Part shown: positions 1-39,512 of the stretch, piece by piece | Numbering within the stretch: position 1 is the first letter of the stretch | Layout: every line of letters begins with the position of its first letter | Assembly: GCF_037176765.1 (NCBI RefSeq) | Contig: NC_090021.1 | Location: 195,343,378-195,407,377, forward strand | Direction: 5' to 3' | Source: Anolis sagrei | Taxonomy: Eukaryota; Chordata; Lepidosauria; Squamata; Anolidae | DNA length: 64,000 nt | Position numbers and translations under genes: made by a program | Notes under the pieces: model-generated | Told to the model about the DNA's origin: nothing | Seen by the model: only the letters and a program-made list of their open reading frames with translations | Database searches by the model: none

Positions 1-1434
1 GCAGAAAGGAGAGAAATACACAGAGGCATCTTTGCAATCGCTGAGCAATCACATGCAAATCTGTCACATGGAAATTGTGTATTTGATTCTGGGGCCAATT
101 CAGCCCTTGACTGAGATCCTCCAGCATACTTTTTTGCCAGTGCTGTTCTGCCTGTTTTCCTCCTGACCCTGAACTTCTAATACTCAGTAAACATCCAGGA
201 ATACAATGTCTTCTTTCATTGCCCAGCTGCAAAACTGCTGCCAACTACTGTTTGGGTACCCCCAATTCTCCAGCTCTTGAATGACCATGCAAGGCATTCT
301 CCTGCTAGAGATGCCACCTTCCTTGGAGTGCAGTAGTTTTGAAAGTAAACCACTCCCCCTCTGTGGAATGATTTATGCTGACATAACCCAAGTTTATACC
401 AGTGTATGTCATCAACAAGATTATATACAATCATTTGCTCATGAATTTAGCAGGAATGTGGCCAACAAACTCTCTTTGGAATTAGTACGAGTCACAACAA
501 GACAGCAGCAATGATATGTATAACTGTTTGGAAGTAAACCTCATTGCGTTTAAGGAAAATTGCTTCTCCATTATTTCATCTATAGCAGTGGTGCTTAATC
601 TACTTAATCAGGGAGAGTGACATTCCTGTTCCCACTGATTTATATAACTGTAACAGAGCAATGTGATATTATGCCTGTTTAGAATTTCAGCCAATGCTTT
701 CCATTTCTCTTTCCACCTGGTTTTCTATTTCCTCCTATAGAAAAGAAGATATCATTCTGTGTTCACTGAGCTTGCCCAATCCTCAGTAGGCGGTTTCTTG
801 GCATTCTCCCTAAACTTCGTTTTTGATATTCTTCCTAAAGATGTTTTGCATTTGTAAATCAGGCACCCCAGAATTATCTTTAACATGTGAGGATTTGACA
901 TTGGCAGGCGGACCATTATTAATTTTCACTACTCACTGGCATGTTTCAGAATTAAAACCATCATTTGTCTTTGTAATCATCATCATTCAACAAAAGGTGG
1001 TAATTATCTGGGTATCATGAAAGCAAGAGAAATATAATGATCATTCACTTTACTTAGAATTAGAATTCCTGAGAGTCTTGGTGCTCCAAATTTTCCTGAG
1101 CATTTCAGGAGGGGTGACTCAGCCTAATATTAGGAAAGAGCTAGAGACCCTTCCCCATCCCATTGTCTACATGGCAAATCCTGGGATTTTAATGAATCTA
1201 ATGATAGTTCACTCTTGTGCATGTGTAGTACCCTATTGGCTACACAACCATTGGTGTTCACATTTGAATATAGACGATATCACAACAAGAAAGGACTGAA
1301 TAGGAGAAAAGCCTCCCCAATATGGTGCCATTTTATTTTACTGGGTTCCATGTGATGATATAAACTCTTCATGCTGATGTTTTTAAAATGTGGGCATTTC
1401 TCTTTATTCTTTTTCTCTTTATTTCTCTTTCTAG

Positions 1435-27470
<26,036 letters not shown>

Positions 27471-28430
27471 GCCTCCACGCTCACAGTATGACATGGCAGA
27501 CATACTTTTCTTTGGGAACTATGAAGACCAGTATAAGAATATCAGCACTCTTTATTTTAGGAAAAAAGAGCTGTGCTGTTTTATAATAATATACATGTGC
27601 AGGTGAAAACATGGTATGAACAAGGTGCAGCCTGATGACTTTGGCACTACATTTTATGAAAAATGGCAATATCTCTAGGAAACTATGAAGACTTCTAAGG
27701 AACATTTTGAAAAAAATCAGCTCAGTGTCATCTAAAATAGATTATGGCTAGATCTAAACTAATAATCTAGTTTCGCAACATGCAAGTTTGGTGAAGGTAG
27801 TAAAAAAAGAGCAAGACAGTCCTGAACCCAGAGTGAAGCACCCATCCACATGTTTCAATGTTGCTGAACTTAATTGTTTTAATTAAGGAAATATTGAGAT
27901 CAAAAACTTTCTATGTGTAGAGAAAACACCATAAGCGCCTCTATTATAAATTAATATGCTCCACTCTTTGAGTCTAACCTACCTCATAGGTTTATTGTGA
28001 AGAAAACAATGGAATCATGTACCCCCACAAATTTCTAGGTATATAAACATATTGAATATTTGTTTCTGTGAAAGAGACCGTTCATTGGGATATGACTTAT
28101 GCCCAGACCCTTGACACTGTGTTTGAAAACATTGCAAAGTTCAATGGATGAGACAATGAAAACTGGGCTATTCTGCCTCCTTGAGGCCAAATAGCTGGGT
28201 ATTGTTAAAAAGTAAATGCATTGTTAACTGCATTAACAAAAAAAAGCAAATGAAGCAGCAGTTCTACTACATTTCAGTCAATGTATATTTGGGGTAATGG
28301 ACATATTCCTGGTTGCCACATTTCAAGAAGTACTTTAAGAAATTAGAGCACATCCAAATAAGCTCAAACTGGTAAGAATTCTGGACACCAACTGGAAATC
28401 AGGAACTGCTAGATTTAATCTGGAGAGGGA
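27471..28430. other. ABCB11 3' UTR and flank
   Basis: Downstream of the stop codon; the 3' UTR must begin here but its end could not be fixed. No repeat was recognised until the SINE at 28431. Confidence 0.5.
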
Positions 28431-28646
28431 TTTTTTTTTCATATCAGGAGCAACTTGAGAAACTGCAAGTTGCTTCTGGTGTGAGAGAATTGGCCGTCTG
28501 CAAGGACGTTGCCCAGGATGCCCACATAGGAAGCTGGAGCTGACAGAGGGAGCTCAACCTGCTCTTCCCAGATTTGAACTGCTGATCTCTCTGTCAGCAG
28601 TCCTGCTGGCACAAGGATTTAACCCATTGTGCCTCCGGTGGCTCCT
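28431..28646 (-). mobile_element. tRNA-derived SINE, Anolis SINE2-like
   Basis: Antisense: the T-rich 3' end at left, ggtgtgagagaattggccgt in the body, and tRNA head aacccattgtgcctccggtg at right. Confidence 0.85.
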
Positions 28647-29151
28647 TGGAGAAGGAATGAATAAGGAAGAACATAGCTGCATTTGTCAAGTATCTGAAAG
28701 GGTATCATGCAGGTAGTTTTTTTGTTGTTCCAGAAGACAAGGATGAAGTGATGGGTGGAAATGACAGGAAGCAGATTTCAGCTAAGCATTCGCAAAAGTT
28801 CCCTTTCAAAGAGCTGTTCAGCAGCAAGGAAGAGTGTCGTGAATAGCAGTGAGTTCTTTGATGGAGATATTTCAGCTCAATAATCACCTGTCAGGAATAA
28901 TGTGCCAAATTCTGCATTACTGAGCCCGCAACAAACAAAGAAATGGGCTGGATAGTCTACAAGATCCTTTCCAGCTCTTTAGAATTTACAATAATTATGA
29001 GAGAGAAGAACTAGAGCTACATATGTATGTCCTGGTTTTTCAACTTTTAATTCAAAGCACTTTATTATGAGCTAGTCCATTAATGCGATTTCAGTTGAGT
29101 ATTAGTGACAGTTGTGACTTACCTATGTAGCACATTAAAATTATGGATATG

Positions 29152-29370
29152 AGGGTCAGCATGGTGTAGTGGTTTGAGCATTCAACTATAACCCTTGATA
29201 CCAGAATTCAAATACCCATTGGGCCATATAAACTCATTGGGCGACCCTGGGCATGCTACACTTCCTCAATCTCAAAGGAAGACAAAGGCAGCCCTTCTCT
29301 GAAAAACTCCTAAGGTTTGCCTTAGGATTGCCATAAACTGGAAACAACCTGAAGGCAAACAATGACAAGA
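29152..29370 (+). mobile_element. tRNA-derived SINE (sense copy)
   Basis: Starts gagggtcagcatggtgtagt with an A-box-like tggtgtagtgg and a degenerate B box (gaattcaaat). The 3' part is aaactggaaacaacctgaagg. A relative lies antisense at 30655-30860. Confidence 0.7.
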
Positions 29371-29844
29371 TGAATCATAAATAAGGGTGATTAATTATAG
29401 GAATATGATAATTCTGCAACAAGCATTCTCTTTATTCAAATGGCATTTCATAACTCTAAATTTTAGATAAGACTTGGGGGGTGGGGATCATTTTGTCAAC
29501 AAAATCTGTTAATTATGCATGGTTTTATTTGGAAACATCCATGCTTGCAAAATTTTAATTATATTAAATTAAAACTGAGAATTCCCTTGTGTAGCTATTA
29601 GCAGTTTTCAGAGAGCACTGCTAAAAGGGAAAGAGTGATTGGGGTGACAATTGGCATGAGGTGAACAATATTCCCTGGAGTCCTTACTCTGTGTTGGAAT
29701 TCATCATGCCTTGCAACTTAAGTTCACTGTGTGCCATTCCAGAACCGTCAGTTCTTGGATTGGATGCTGTTCTCCTAACAGGACCATATTAGAAATGTTT
29801 ACAAAATTACAAACATCCCCACCACAAAAAAAGGGGGGCTTATC

Positions 29845-30065
29845 CACACTATACCCAATTACAGCACTTTTATTCCACTTTAACTGTCATGGTTCCATCT
29901 TATGGAATCCTGGGTTTTAAGAGTTTGGTTAACCACTGGAGCTCTCTGGCTAAAACTTCTAACTATCCCCTTCTAAACTGCCAATCCCAGGATTTCATTG
30001 GATGGACAATAGTAGTTAAAGGGACATAATAACAATCATAATGGTGATGTAATGTGAATAGGCCC
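29845..30065. mobile_element. MITE of the tccactttaactg type
   Basis: Contains ttccactttaactgtcatgg and ggaatcctggg with an inverted second half (tgccaatcccaggattt, tagttaaaggg). Related to 35460-35660, 49236-49443 and the outer elements at 30908 and 56605. Confidence 0.55.
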
Positions 30066-30144
30066 CAGATTGCATTATTGGATGGTGAGATGGAAAGGAA
30101 AACTTTAGGACCTTAACTGTAGATTAACAAGTCATCCTCTAGAA

Positions 30145-30507
30145 CAGGGGTCCACAAACTTTTTAAACAGAGGGCCAGGTCACAGTCCCTCAAACTGTTG
30201 GCGGGCCAGATTATAATTTAAAAAAACAAAACACATGAATTCCTATGCACACTGCACATATCTTATTTATAGTGCAAAAACATTTAAAAACAATACAATA
30301 ATTAAAATTAAGAACAATTTTAACAAATATAAACTTATTAGTATTGCAATGGAAAGTGTGGGCATGCTTTTGGCTGTTCAGATAGGATTGTTGTTGTTAT
30401 TGTGTGCTTTCAAGTAGTTTCATACTTGGGTTGACCCTGAGCGAGGGCCGGGTAAATGACCTTGGAGGGCCATATCCGGCCCCCGGGCCTTAGTTTGAGG
30501 ACCCCTG
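30145..30507. mobile_element. hAT (Charlie-type) element with perfect target duplication
   Basis: Ends caggggtccacaaactttt and tagtttgaggacccctg are inverted repeats. The 8-mer ctctagaa flanks both sides (30137-30144 and 30508-30515). A second, interrupted copy lies at 41545-43290. Confidence 0.9.
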
Positions 30508-30654
30508 CTCTAGAAAGTTGGGAAAAGAAGGGACTGGAGGAATTCAAAGTTAGAGTTGACATTTTCACACTTCATCGGGATCAGGGTTTTTATGTGGGAG
30601 CTGGAAGGGAAGAGTGTCTGAAAGAAGGAACAGGTTAGAGTTCAAGGAAAATGC

Positions 30655-30860
30655 ATATGCCTTCAAGTGGTTTGTCAACTTATGGCTTTTCATAGGCAAG
30701 GAATAGTCACGGGTGGCTTTGCCAGGTGGACAAGATTTATTCAGAGCGGGTTTGCCTTTTTCTGAAGCTGATAGTGACCTGCCCCTGTCTGAACAGGGAT
30801 TGAACCCTGGTCTCCAGAATCACAGTCCAGTGCTTAAACTACAATATCATACTAGCTCTC
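30655..30860 (-). mobile_element. tRNA-derived SINE (antisense)
   Basis: Body gccaggtggacaagatttat, then attgaaccctggtctccaga, the B box reversed, and the tRNA head reversed at right. Confidence 0.6.
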
Positions 30861-30907
30861 CCTTCTCACATCAATGGAGGAAGGTGGATAAAACCTTCAG
30901 TTCTTCA

Positions 30908-31385
30908 CCCAACTTAGAGTGCATCTACACTGTAGAATTAATGCAGTATGACACCATTTTAACTGACATGGGTCAATACTATGGGGTACTTGGCAGTTGA
31001 GGCTTATATAATGTTTTTGTCTTGTGTTGTTGTAGCTTTTTCAGGCTGTATGGCCATGTTCTAGAAGCATTCTCTCCTGACGTTTCACTTGCATCTATGG
31101 CAAGCATCCTCAAAGGTTGTGAGGTCACCTCACAAGCTCTGAGGATGCCTGCCATAAATGCAGGTGAAACATCAGGAGAGAATGCTTCTAGAACATGGCT
31201 ATATAGCCCGAAAAACTTACAGCAACGCAGTGATTCCAGCCATGAAAACCTTTGACAATACACTGTCTTTGCCTTCTCTGCTAGTGCCTCCTCAAACCAC
31301 AACTCCAAGGATTCCATATACTTGAACCCTGGCAGTTAAAGTGGTGTCAAATTGCATTAATTCTATAGGGCAGATGCACCCTTAA
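30908..31385. mobile_element. MITE carrying a foldback MITE
   Basis: Outer ends agtgcatctacactgtagaa and attctatagggcagatgcac enclose the foldback element at 31016-31263. The outer arms (gacaccattttaactg / cagttaaagtggtgtc) pair with each other. Confidence 0.7.
31016..31263. mobile_element. Foldback MITE
   Basis: Long arms (gccatgttctagaagcattc / gaatgcttctagaacatggc) read in opposite directions and would form a hairpin over most of the element. Confidence 0.8.
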
Positions 31386-31921
31386 TTGAGTAAATTTGAT
31401 CGATTTTAAATATGACCTGATAAAAAACACCACACTTTGAAAAAACAAACAAACAAACATGGTTATGGTATTTTATATTTATACAAGTGTTTATGAAGAC
31501 CACAAGTGGTTGACACCATCTGAGAAGATATGTCCATCCTTCTTCCACACACAAGACAGAACACTTCTTCAAAAACAATGCCTGCTCAAAAACATGTAGG
31601 ATCATCTAAAAGCATGTCTCTTCAGAATGAATGTTTTATATGTATAGAAATGTGTGGACAACTGGACATATGTTTACTCAATTACAAGATATCATAGAAA
31701 CCAGCAATCTAATACACAAGTTCGGGTTTTTAAAAATCATACTATAAATGCAGATTCAAAATAGATTGCATACTGCCTTGATGAGCATATATATCTTCTC
31801 TGTTTTCCCAAAGCCTTCCTGAACAAGCCTGAGTGTAAAAGTCCAGAAGTGAGTAAAATTGGCCACATTTTTTTTAGCTGTACAGTGTCCAATGTCCGTA
31901 TTTGCTGCTTTTGTCCTTTTT

Positions 31922-32254
31922 AAGGTAAAGATAAAGATTTCCTCTTGATATTAAGTCTAGTCAGGTCTGACTCTGGGTGTTGTGCTCATCTTCATTCTAA
32001 GCTGAAGAGCTGGCATTGTCCATAGACACCTCCTAGATCATGTGGCTGGCATGACTGCGTGGAGCGCTGTTACCTTCCCGCTAAAGAGGTATGTATTGAT
32101 CTACTCATATCTGCATGTTTTTGAACTACTATGTTGGCAGAAGCTGGGGCTAACAGCGGAAGCTCATCCCATCCCACAAATTTGAACCACCGACCTTCCA
32201 GTCAGCAAGTTTTGCAGCTTAGCCATTTAACCCGCTGAGCCACAGTGCCCCCCT
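31922..32254 (-). mobile_element. Sauria SINE (tRNA-derived), antisense
   Basis: 3' end aaggtaaagataaagatttc at left. Body includes cagaagctggggctaacagc. The tRNA head reversed (aacccgctgagccacagtg) is at right. Near full-length. Confidence 0.85.
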
Positions 32255-33122
32255 TTTATCCTTTTTAGACATCAAATATCTTTTTCTACAAAGGCTGAAC
32301 AATAATACGAGCAACTATCCTAGTAAACCTGTTGTGAAAATGAAAAAGACACAGGAATATGGTTATTCAGTGTGCTCTGTAGACAGAATGAAGACCATGT
32401 CCATAGCTGGCTTTTCTTCTCTCTCTGGACCCATCTGCTATTGATCCATTTGTACTAAAGAGCTTCAAATGGATAACATCAATATTTTCTGACGTGTCTC
32501 TCTTTGAGAGCGATGTTCAAGACATTTACATTATTTCCCTTTTCATCTCAAAATTGTACATGTCCAAATGAGGAGGGCAGCATTCATATATATGCAGGAT
32601 TTCTGAAAATGACATATCAGCGCAAAACGTGTGACCTATGGGTATGTCTTGAGAAAAATAGTTTCAGAGTAAGTAATTATTTTTGCTTTATCTTTGCAGA
32701 AAAATCGGACAGATTTTTTAAAAAACTAATAATTACATCTTGAAAGTATTTGACTTAGATGGCTGGATCTTACGTTAACCAAATTTTATTATACATTCAT
32801 TACTCAGTTTCCGGTGAATTATAGCACAATACAATGCATGTCTTTCAAAATTACATCCAATTGAGTTTAATGAGGCTTATCTAAGTGAGTTCAAGCCTGC
32901 AGCCTATGTCTTGCCTTAGACACGGGAGTGAGAGAAATGTGCACTTCATCCGGCTCATGCTAATTCTAGAATACCTGGAAGTCTAAAATTTGGTTCTTAA
33001 TAGAAAGGTCTGAAAAATGGACATCTTTGCATCTAAACAAGAAAAAAGCAGAGTCACAAAATAGATGTCAGAACAGAGGTCAGTATATAGAGCAACCCAT
33101 ATACATTGCTGAATATCTCAAT

Positions 33123-33482
33123 CAGTGGTTCCCAACCTGTGGTCCGTGGACCACCAGTGGTCCACAACAACTAAAATATGGTCTGCGGCCTCACTGTTAC
33201 TACACCATTGCAACGAGAGCGACTGGTCTCGCAAAACCCTCTTATAGTGCTGAGGCTGATTAAATATGGTTTTCTGTGGGTGAGCAGAGGGTGACTACTG
33301 GATGGCTTATGTTCTGTATCAGAAACTACAGCTGATGTGGTCTATTCAATGCAATTTTATGAATCAGCAACCCAAATAAAGCAAATCTATTGTTGACCAA
33401 AACCTGATTGGTAACCCTTTTGGTACTAATGTTGGAGAGTGGTCTCTGGTAAAAAAAAGGGGTGGGGGGGTGGGAACCACTG
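33123..33482. mobile_element. hAT-type element
   Basis: Ends cagtggttcccaacctgtgg and tgggaaccactg; the interior differs from the small MITEs and may be a deletion derivative of a larger hAT. Flanking 8-mers match poorly. Confidence 0.65.
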
Positions 33483-34006
33483 ATATAGATGTTAGGGAGA
33501 ACCTAACTGTATAATACGGAAAATGAAAGATCTGTGCTTGTGGAATGTATGTTGCCTCTATTAGTAACTGTACATACTTCTATATCTATCTGTCTATTTA
33601 TACATACACAAATCTGTACACATATATAAAAAGCAGTATTGAATAAACCAATACTTTTCTTGGGTTGGAAAGGAGGACTAGGTGGGTAAAGCACCTTTCA
33701 TATCACAGATGGGCATCCCCATCAAGCCTTAACAACCAATAATATTCACAAAAATCTTCCAAAACCAATGAAAGTTCTGACAAATTATGCTGTTTCGTTG
33801 CATTTTATAGTATTGGGAAAATTAAATCAAAAGCCTGGCCAAACAATTTCTTTTTTTGAATTACAAACCCCCCAGGGATGTAATTATCCATTTTGATTTT
33901 CTATGTAGAATAGTGCTTATGGTTGTTCAGAACAGAAGAAAGCAAGCCTTCAAATATGGGCCTTTTATATGTCCCAGGTTCTTCTATACCAAATACAATC
34001 TAACAG

Positions 34007-34518
34007 CTATTGGAGCTTCTTTTCTATTTGCTTCATTAGCAAATGTATGCAGTATGGGACCAAAGCCACTACTGTGAGTGGTATGGCAGCACTTTTGCAG
34101 AAGGAAAGGATGTAAAACAAATACTCAGTGTGGGTAGGTATTTTGATAAAATCATACAGCTGCAGGGTAGCCAAAGAAGTGGCTATGCAGAGCATCCTGA
34201 AACTGGGCTTATAACCATGTTTACCTTTACAACTTATGACAAACATGTCAGAATTAATGCTGAGACCGAGCCCAAAGAGGGCACCCAAGTTTCTCACCAG
34301 TCCAGCAAAGGGAGTCGTGTCGATATTGATCCACTCTGGGTTGGCACACCATTTCTTTGCCTTCGGTACAGACCATAGAAGGTCAATGTCAATCAGCTTG
34401 AGAACCAGATACAAGCCAAGAGCAGAAACAAAGAGAAACACATTGGTCTGGATGTATGTCTTTAAGCTTGCTGTCTGAATGGCTGGAGCATATTCAAATG
34501 CTTCTGCAACTAGCATAC
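34007..34518 (-). CDS. G6PC2: G6PC2 exon 5 (terminal)
   Basis: 512 bp from acceptor tatttcacag to TAG (34009-34007). Reads [20 protein letters not shown], several hydrophobic spans, [38 protein letters not shown], and ends with dilysine KKLQ. Confidence 0.97.
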
Positions 34519-37460
34519 CTGTGAAATAGAAATGAGGCATTAGAGTTGATTAATTTACACAAGCAATATTGATTTTCGGACTTAACTTTAAAACTGCAAA
34601 AGATGTTGACTTGACTGTAAAATGTATTCCTGCTTAACTGGAAATTATTACGACAGAACCCAAAGGTCATGTTTAAATAATTGTTTCTAGTACTTGGACA
34701 CAGACTTGACAATTTCTGATTTTGGGATTTGTACAGATCAGTATAGAGCTAGGGTATTATTTCACTTGGTTGTTTATCAGAATTTCCTAGGATTTAAAAT
34801 ATTGTCATAGTCAAAATGGAAAGAACATGAGAGTAAGATAATTTGGATTCAGGCAAAATGGAAATTGACAGATGCCAAGACTTTTACAGAAAAACAGGAT
34901 GAATTACATTCAGTCCTTTGTATCATGGGCTCTGCATTCATAGATTCAACCAATCATGGCTTGAGAAAAGCCTTAATGTTTCCATTTTGTGCCACTTCAC
35001 TAAACCATTGTACATTATGGGACTTGAGCATCCACTGAATCTGATATTTCCACAGGGCCCCAGAAGCAACCCTCTGTAGGTCCCAAGGTGCTTTGTACTT
35101 TGAAACTCTGTGAAGCTAGGCAAAGGTACCTGCATGTCCTTTCATTTTGGGCAAAGCCACCCCATCCCATCCCATTAGGACTGTTGCCTTCCCAGTGGGG
35201 AGAAGAGAGCAGAAAGGTATCAGGCTTTGTTTTTGTTACCAGCACTTCTATGCACTCTGTTTTCACTTTCCTTTGGAGAAGCGAGAGCTCTGTTGGAAGA
35301 GAATGACTGCAAATAAAAGTGTGAGGTTGAACGATAAGGAATGTGGGCACCTTTGCCAGGCTTCAGGGTGTTTTTTGCTATCTCATCCTGTCCCTCAATC
35401 TGTCCAGGCTTCCAGTTAAAAGTGTCCAATCCCATATCCAACCTGACAATCCATACTATGCAAATACAGCACTCTGGTAGCACTTTAAGTGCCTTGACTA
35501 TATCCTATGGAATCTTGGGATTTGTTGTTTTATGAGGTACTACCTGTGAAGCTGTAGTTCAAGGTACTAGAGAGTTGTAAATCCCTCAGCAAACTAAAAA
35601 TCCCAGAATTTAACAAGCTGAAGCCATGTGAGAAACAGTGTTATCAATGTGTGTGAATACAGCCACAGAAGCCCACCCAAGATCTACCAGCCATAGCACC
35701 TTGGGTCACAGTTTTGTTCCTCTAAAAGTCTTTGTGCAATTGTCAAGAAGGACCTTTACAAGGAAGTCCCTTGTAAAGGTCCAACAGAGGTAGCATCACA
35801 GTCTTGTACTTCCTTAGTCTTCCTTGCTTTAGCTCTATGACCACAATGTGCAGTTCTTTGCATGTCAGTCTGTCACAACTCCCAGTCAGCTTAACCTACT
35901 GGATGCTGGGGAACAACAGTAGATAAGCCCTATTAATGCCCTTTTCATGGGCACATCCAATGGTATCTATTTAAGTAATTTTGAAAAGGAAATACTAGAC
36001 TACATGAAGATTCAAAGTGACTTGCTACTGTCTATCTCTTCCATCTGTCCCCTTGCTTAGATTCAGAGGAGAATCAACAGTATACAGTCTATTCTGATCC
36101 CTACTTTCAGCTATCCTAATTTTGTTCCATTGCCTCCTTGAATGATAATGATTTTTAGTTTACCATTAGTCATGCTAAGTGGAGTTTTGTGGAGCAGCAG
36201 TCCAAAAAGTAACTTTCCAAACATTGTTTAATCATTTTCTTTGTGGAGAACCTTTCTCTATCACTTTCTAGCAGGCTGACTGCACAGCTCCCAACAAGTT
36301 CAAGTCTCATTTCAAATAGATTTTATACTTATTCTACTGCAGACAACTTCATGACTTCAAAGTTCAGAATATTAATAAACATGTCATAATGTAAGAACTT
36401 ACTATTCACAACACACTATAAAATAAAGTCATAGAGTAGAACATGCTTCAGATTTTGAAAACAAGCTTCATGGCATGGATCGATTGTCAAAATAAATTCC
36501 AGATTAGATATTTCCTATTTCCCTGCTTTAAATCCCAGCTATTATATCAAAAACATTTTCCATTGTTTCCCAAATCTATACATTAATCAAGAAGAATAAA
36601 GACATTCCTATTACCAGCAATTACTCCAAGGATAACTTGATGGGGAAAATGTGTTGCTATGAATACTCTTGACACGCACACACTGATCTGTATAATCCAG
36701 AACACGCTCCACAAGAAAGACCAGGTGAGTCTGTAAAAGAAAATATAGGGCATTAAATAAAAATAATAGACAATGGATTATAAAGATCCTTTTTCATTTT
36801 CCCAGAGCTTAGAAAGTTACTATTTTCTTTGCTGGCTTGCAATGAGTTCTGCAAGTTGTAGTCCAAAAGACAAATCCCCCAGCTATGAATTGTTCTCTGC
36901 AGCTTCTGTGGTAGCTGGTGGCTCTGCTCTCAGTGGGACAGAAAATCTACCCCTTGTTTTGACTAGTTTTAAAGCAGGCATGGGCAAACTGTGGCCCTCC
37001 AGATATTTTGGACTTCAACCCCCAGAAATTCCAGTTAGATAACAAACTATTAGGATTTGTGCAAGTTAAAGTCCAAAACACCTGGAGGGCCGAAGTGTGC
37101 TCATGCCTGCCTTAAAGGAACCAACCCAGGTGCTGATCTTACTTTGGGATTAGTACCCTGGAGAGCTTCTTTAGAGTCTGGATCCATAGCCCCAATAATA
37201 TGGAAACCACCATCCACCACTGTCTCATAGACCAACTTATTTCTATTTTTTCTCCTTTGCCATCTTCATCTCTCAGTTTCATCCTTTTCTATACTTTCCT
37301 ATATCATCTTTTCCACTCTTTATTCCTTTAGTTTTTGAACTTGAGAGAAGGGACCAAAGGTTCTGACAAACTCAGAAAAAAACACTGGTGCTGAATATCT
37401 GGAATTCTACCCAAAGTCCCCAAATGGACAGAGAGAGAGCCGATTCGCTTGCAGGCTTTC

Positions 37461-37505
<45 letters not shown>

Positions 37506-39467
37506 TCTATCCCACTCTCTCTCCCTGGGGGGACTCAATGCAAGTCTCATTTATATACAAGTGATATGTTAAGCAAATGAACACCAGAAAACTTCCATGT
37601 ACTTTGTTGTTGGAACAAAGCACACAGTAACAACAATTGTATAGAACATGGCCATACAGCCTGGAAAACTCCCAACAGCCCAACAGTAACTTGTTTGTAC
37701 TTTAACCATGACTTTTATATGTGAAATGAATAAAGTCACTCAAGCAGAAACTATGAATTATGGGAATAGACTGACCTGTGGAGGTTGATAGCTGTTTTAT
37801 CTTTCTGTCTCACTGTATAGCTAAGGGCTGCTGACACCATTATGTACCAAACACATGAAGATCCCATGGCATGACCAGAGGGGCTTCCTATGGAAATAAT
37901 AAAACAAGATGATGGCAGAGTACCAAAAGCCATGAGAACATCATCTAAAGCTACAGCTTAAATCCAACTACTTGTCTCAAAAAGACTCTCCAGAAAACAA
38001 ATGAAGTATTTTTTTTATCTCCAGACAGTTAGAGAGCTCCACTAGAAATAGTATACACCCAAGTTGTATTTAACTCATCCCTTCCTCCCCCATCCCCATT
38101 TTGTATCTAAGTTGCTCAGAGTGGATGGGGGCAGTTTACTAACCAGATAATTTACAGGTTGAAATCTGCTTTACTTCACTGTTGGAACAGCATTGTGTGC
38201 CTTCCAGCCATTCTTGGTACCCTGCGATGGTATCTGTCATCTGCTTGTGCATGATAAATTGTTTGCCTGGAGCAAGCTGCTCACAGAGAGCTTTCATCAT
38301 GTCACTGTCAGCCCACATCTAGTGCAGCCCACTGGTAAAGCTGTGTTACATGAGAGGCTGGAAGCATCTCACTCTTCAAGCAGCTAATGTAGGCCTTCAC
38401 CTTTCAGGAATGTTTACAGTGTTGGTCTGTCCCAAGCTCTTTAATTGGCTTCCATACCTAAAACCCTGGGTGGAGAGACTCTAACACATATAGCTGCTAC
38501 TATAATGCCCCAGTTTTTCAGGAACATTTTATGCACTCTCCATGCTAAACTATTTATTTCTTCACTAATTTATATGCTGGTACACATTTTGAAGTCTGGG
38601 ATTTTCATTTCACTCTAATAAATCTAGTAATGAACTCTCATCAGATGAAACAAATATGCCCCTCAAACATTTTAAGGATCCTTTATTCCTTATGAAAGAG
38701 ATAGAGGAACCTCCTGGTTTAAGTGGTGGTGTGTCCCTTAGCAACTTTGCTGAGATACTGGTACTAGAAGTGGTGATTGCAAAACAGGGAATCACTAACT
38801 GGTGAAAACACTCCATTTGCTATGGGAGGCTTGGAGGATGACATCTATGAGTCTGATTCCCATTCCTTGCATCTAGGCAATAGGAGTTGATGTTGCCAGG
38901 TCAGGGGTGGAATGAAGGAGCCTGGATAAGGAACATTGTGCTCCACTGCACATCCAACTTTCTAAAAACCGTATTGAAACTTTGTGAATTACATTAAGGA
39001 AGATTCTCTCTGATGGACAGCTTAACTTCCATCATCAATGTTTTTGCAAGGCATAAACTGAGCGAAACACTTTTGGATTTGAGTTGTTGAAGTCTGTGAC
39101 AGCATTTAAATGGGGGTGGGGGGGAGACAATTATTAGTGACTTTCAAGAAAGTCAGTGAATGTTCAAGTAAGGTATAATCTTATTTTTAAAGGCACTTTG
39201 ATCTAAGTTTCTTGTTTTTGTTTTCCCCCCTTCATTTTTATTTTAACAGACAAAAGGAAAAAATATCTTAGTTCAAACATTATCCCCACTTTCCCTCAGC
39301 AGCCTCATGGTGATCCCTTCATAATTAGGATGAAACAAACCATAAGATGAAAGGCTACATTGCAAGGGGACTCTGAAGGGAAAGGATGGTTGAACCCACT
39401 AAATGCAAGTGTAAATTATACAGAATACCCAAGCTCTTGAGTGACGTGCTGGCAAAACCTTCATTCC

Positions 39468-39512
<45 letters not shown>

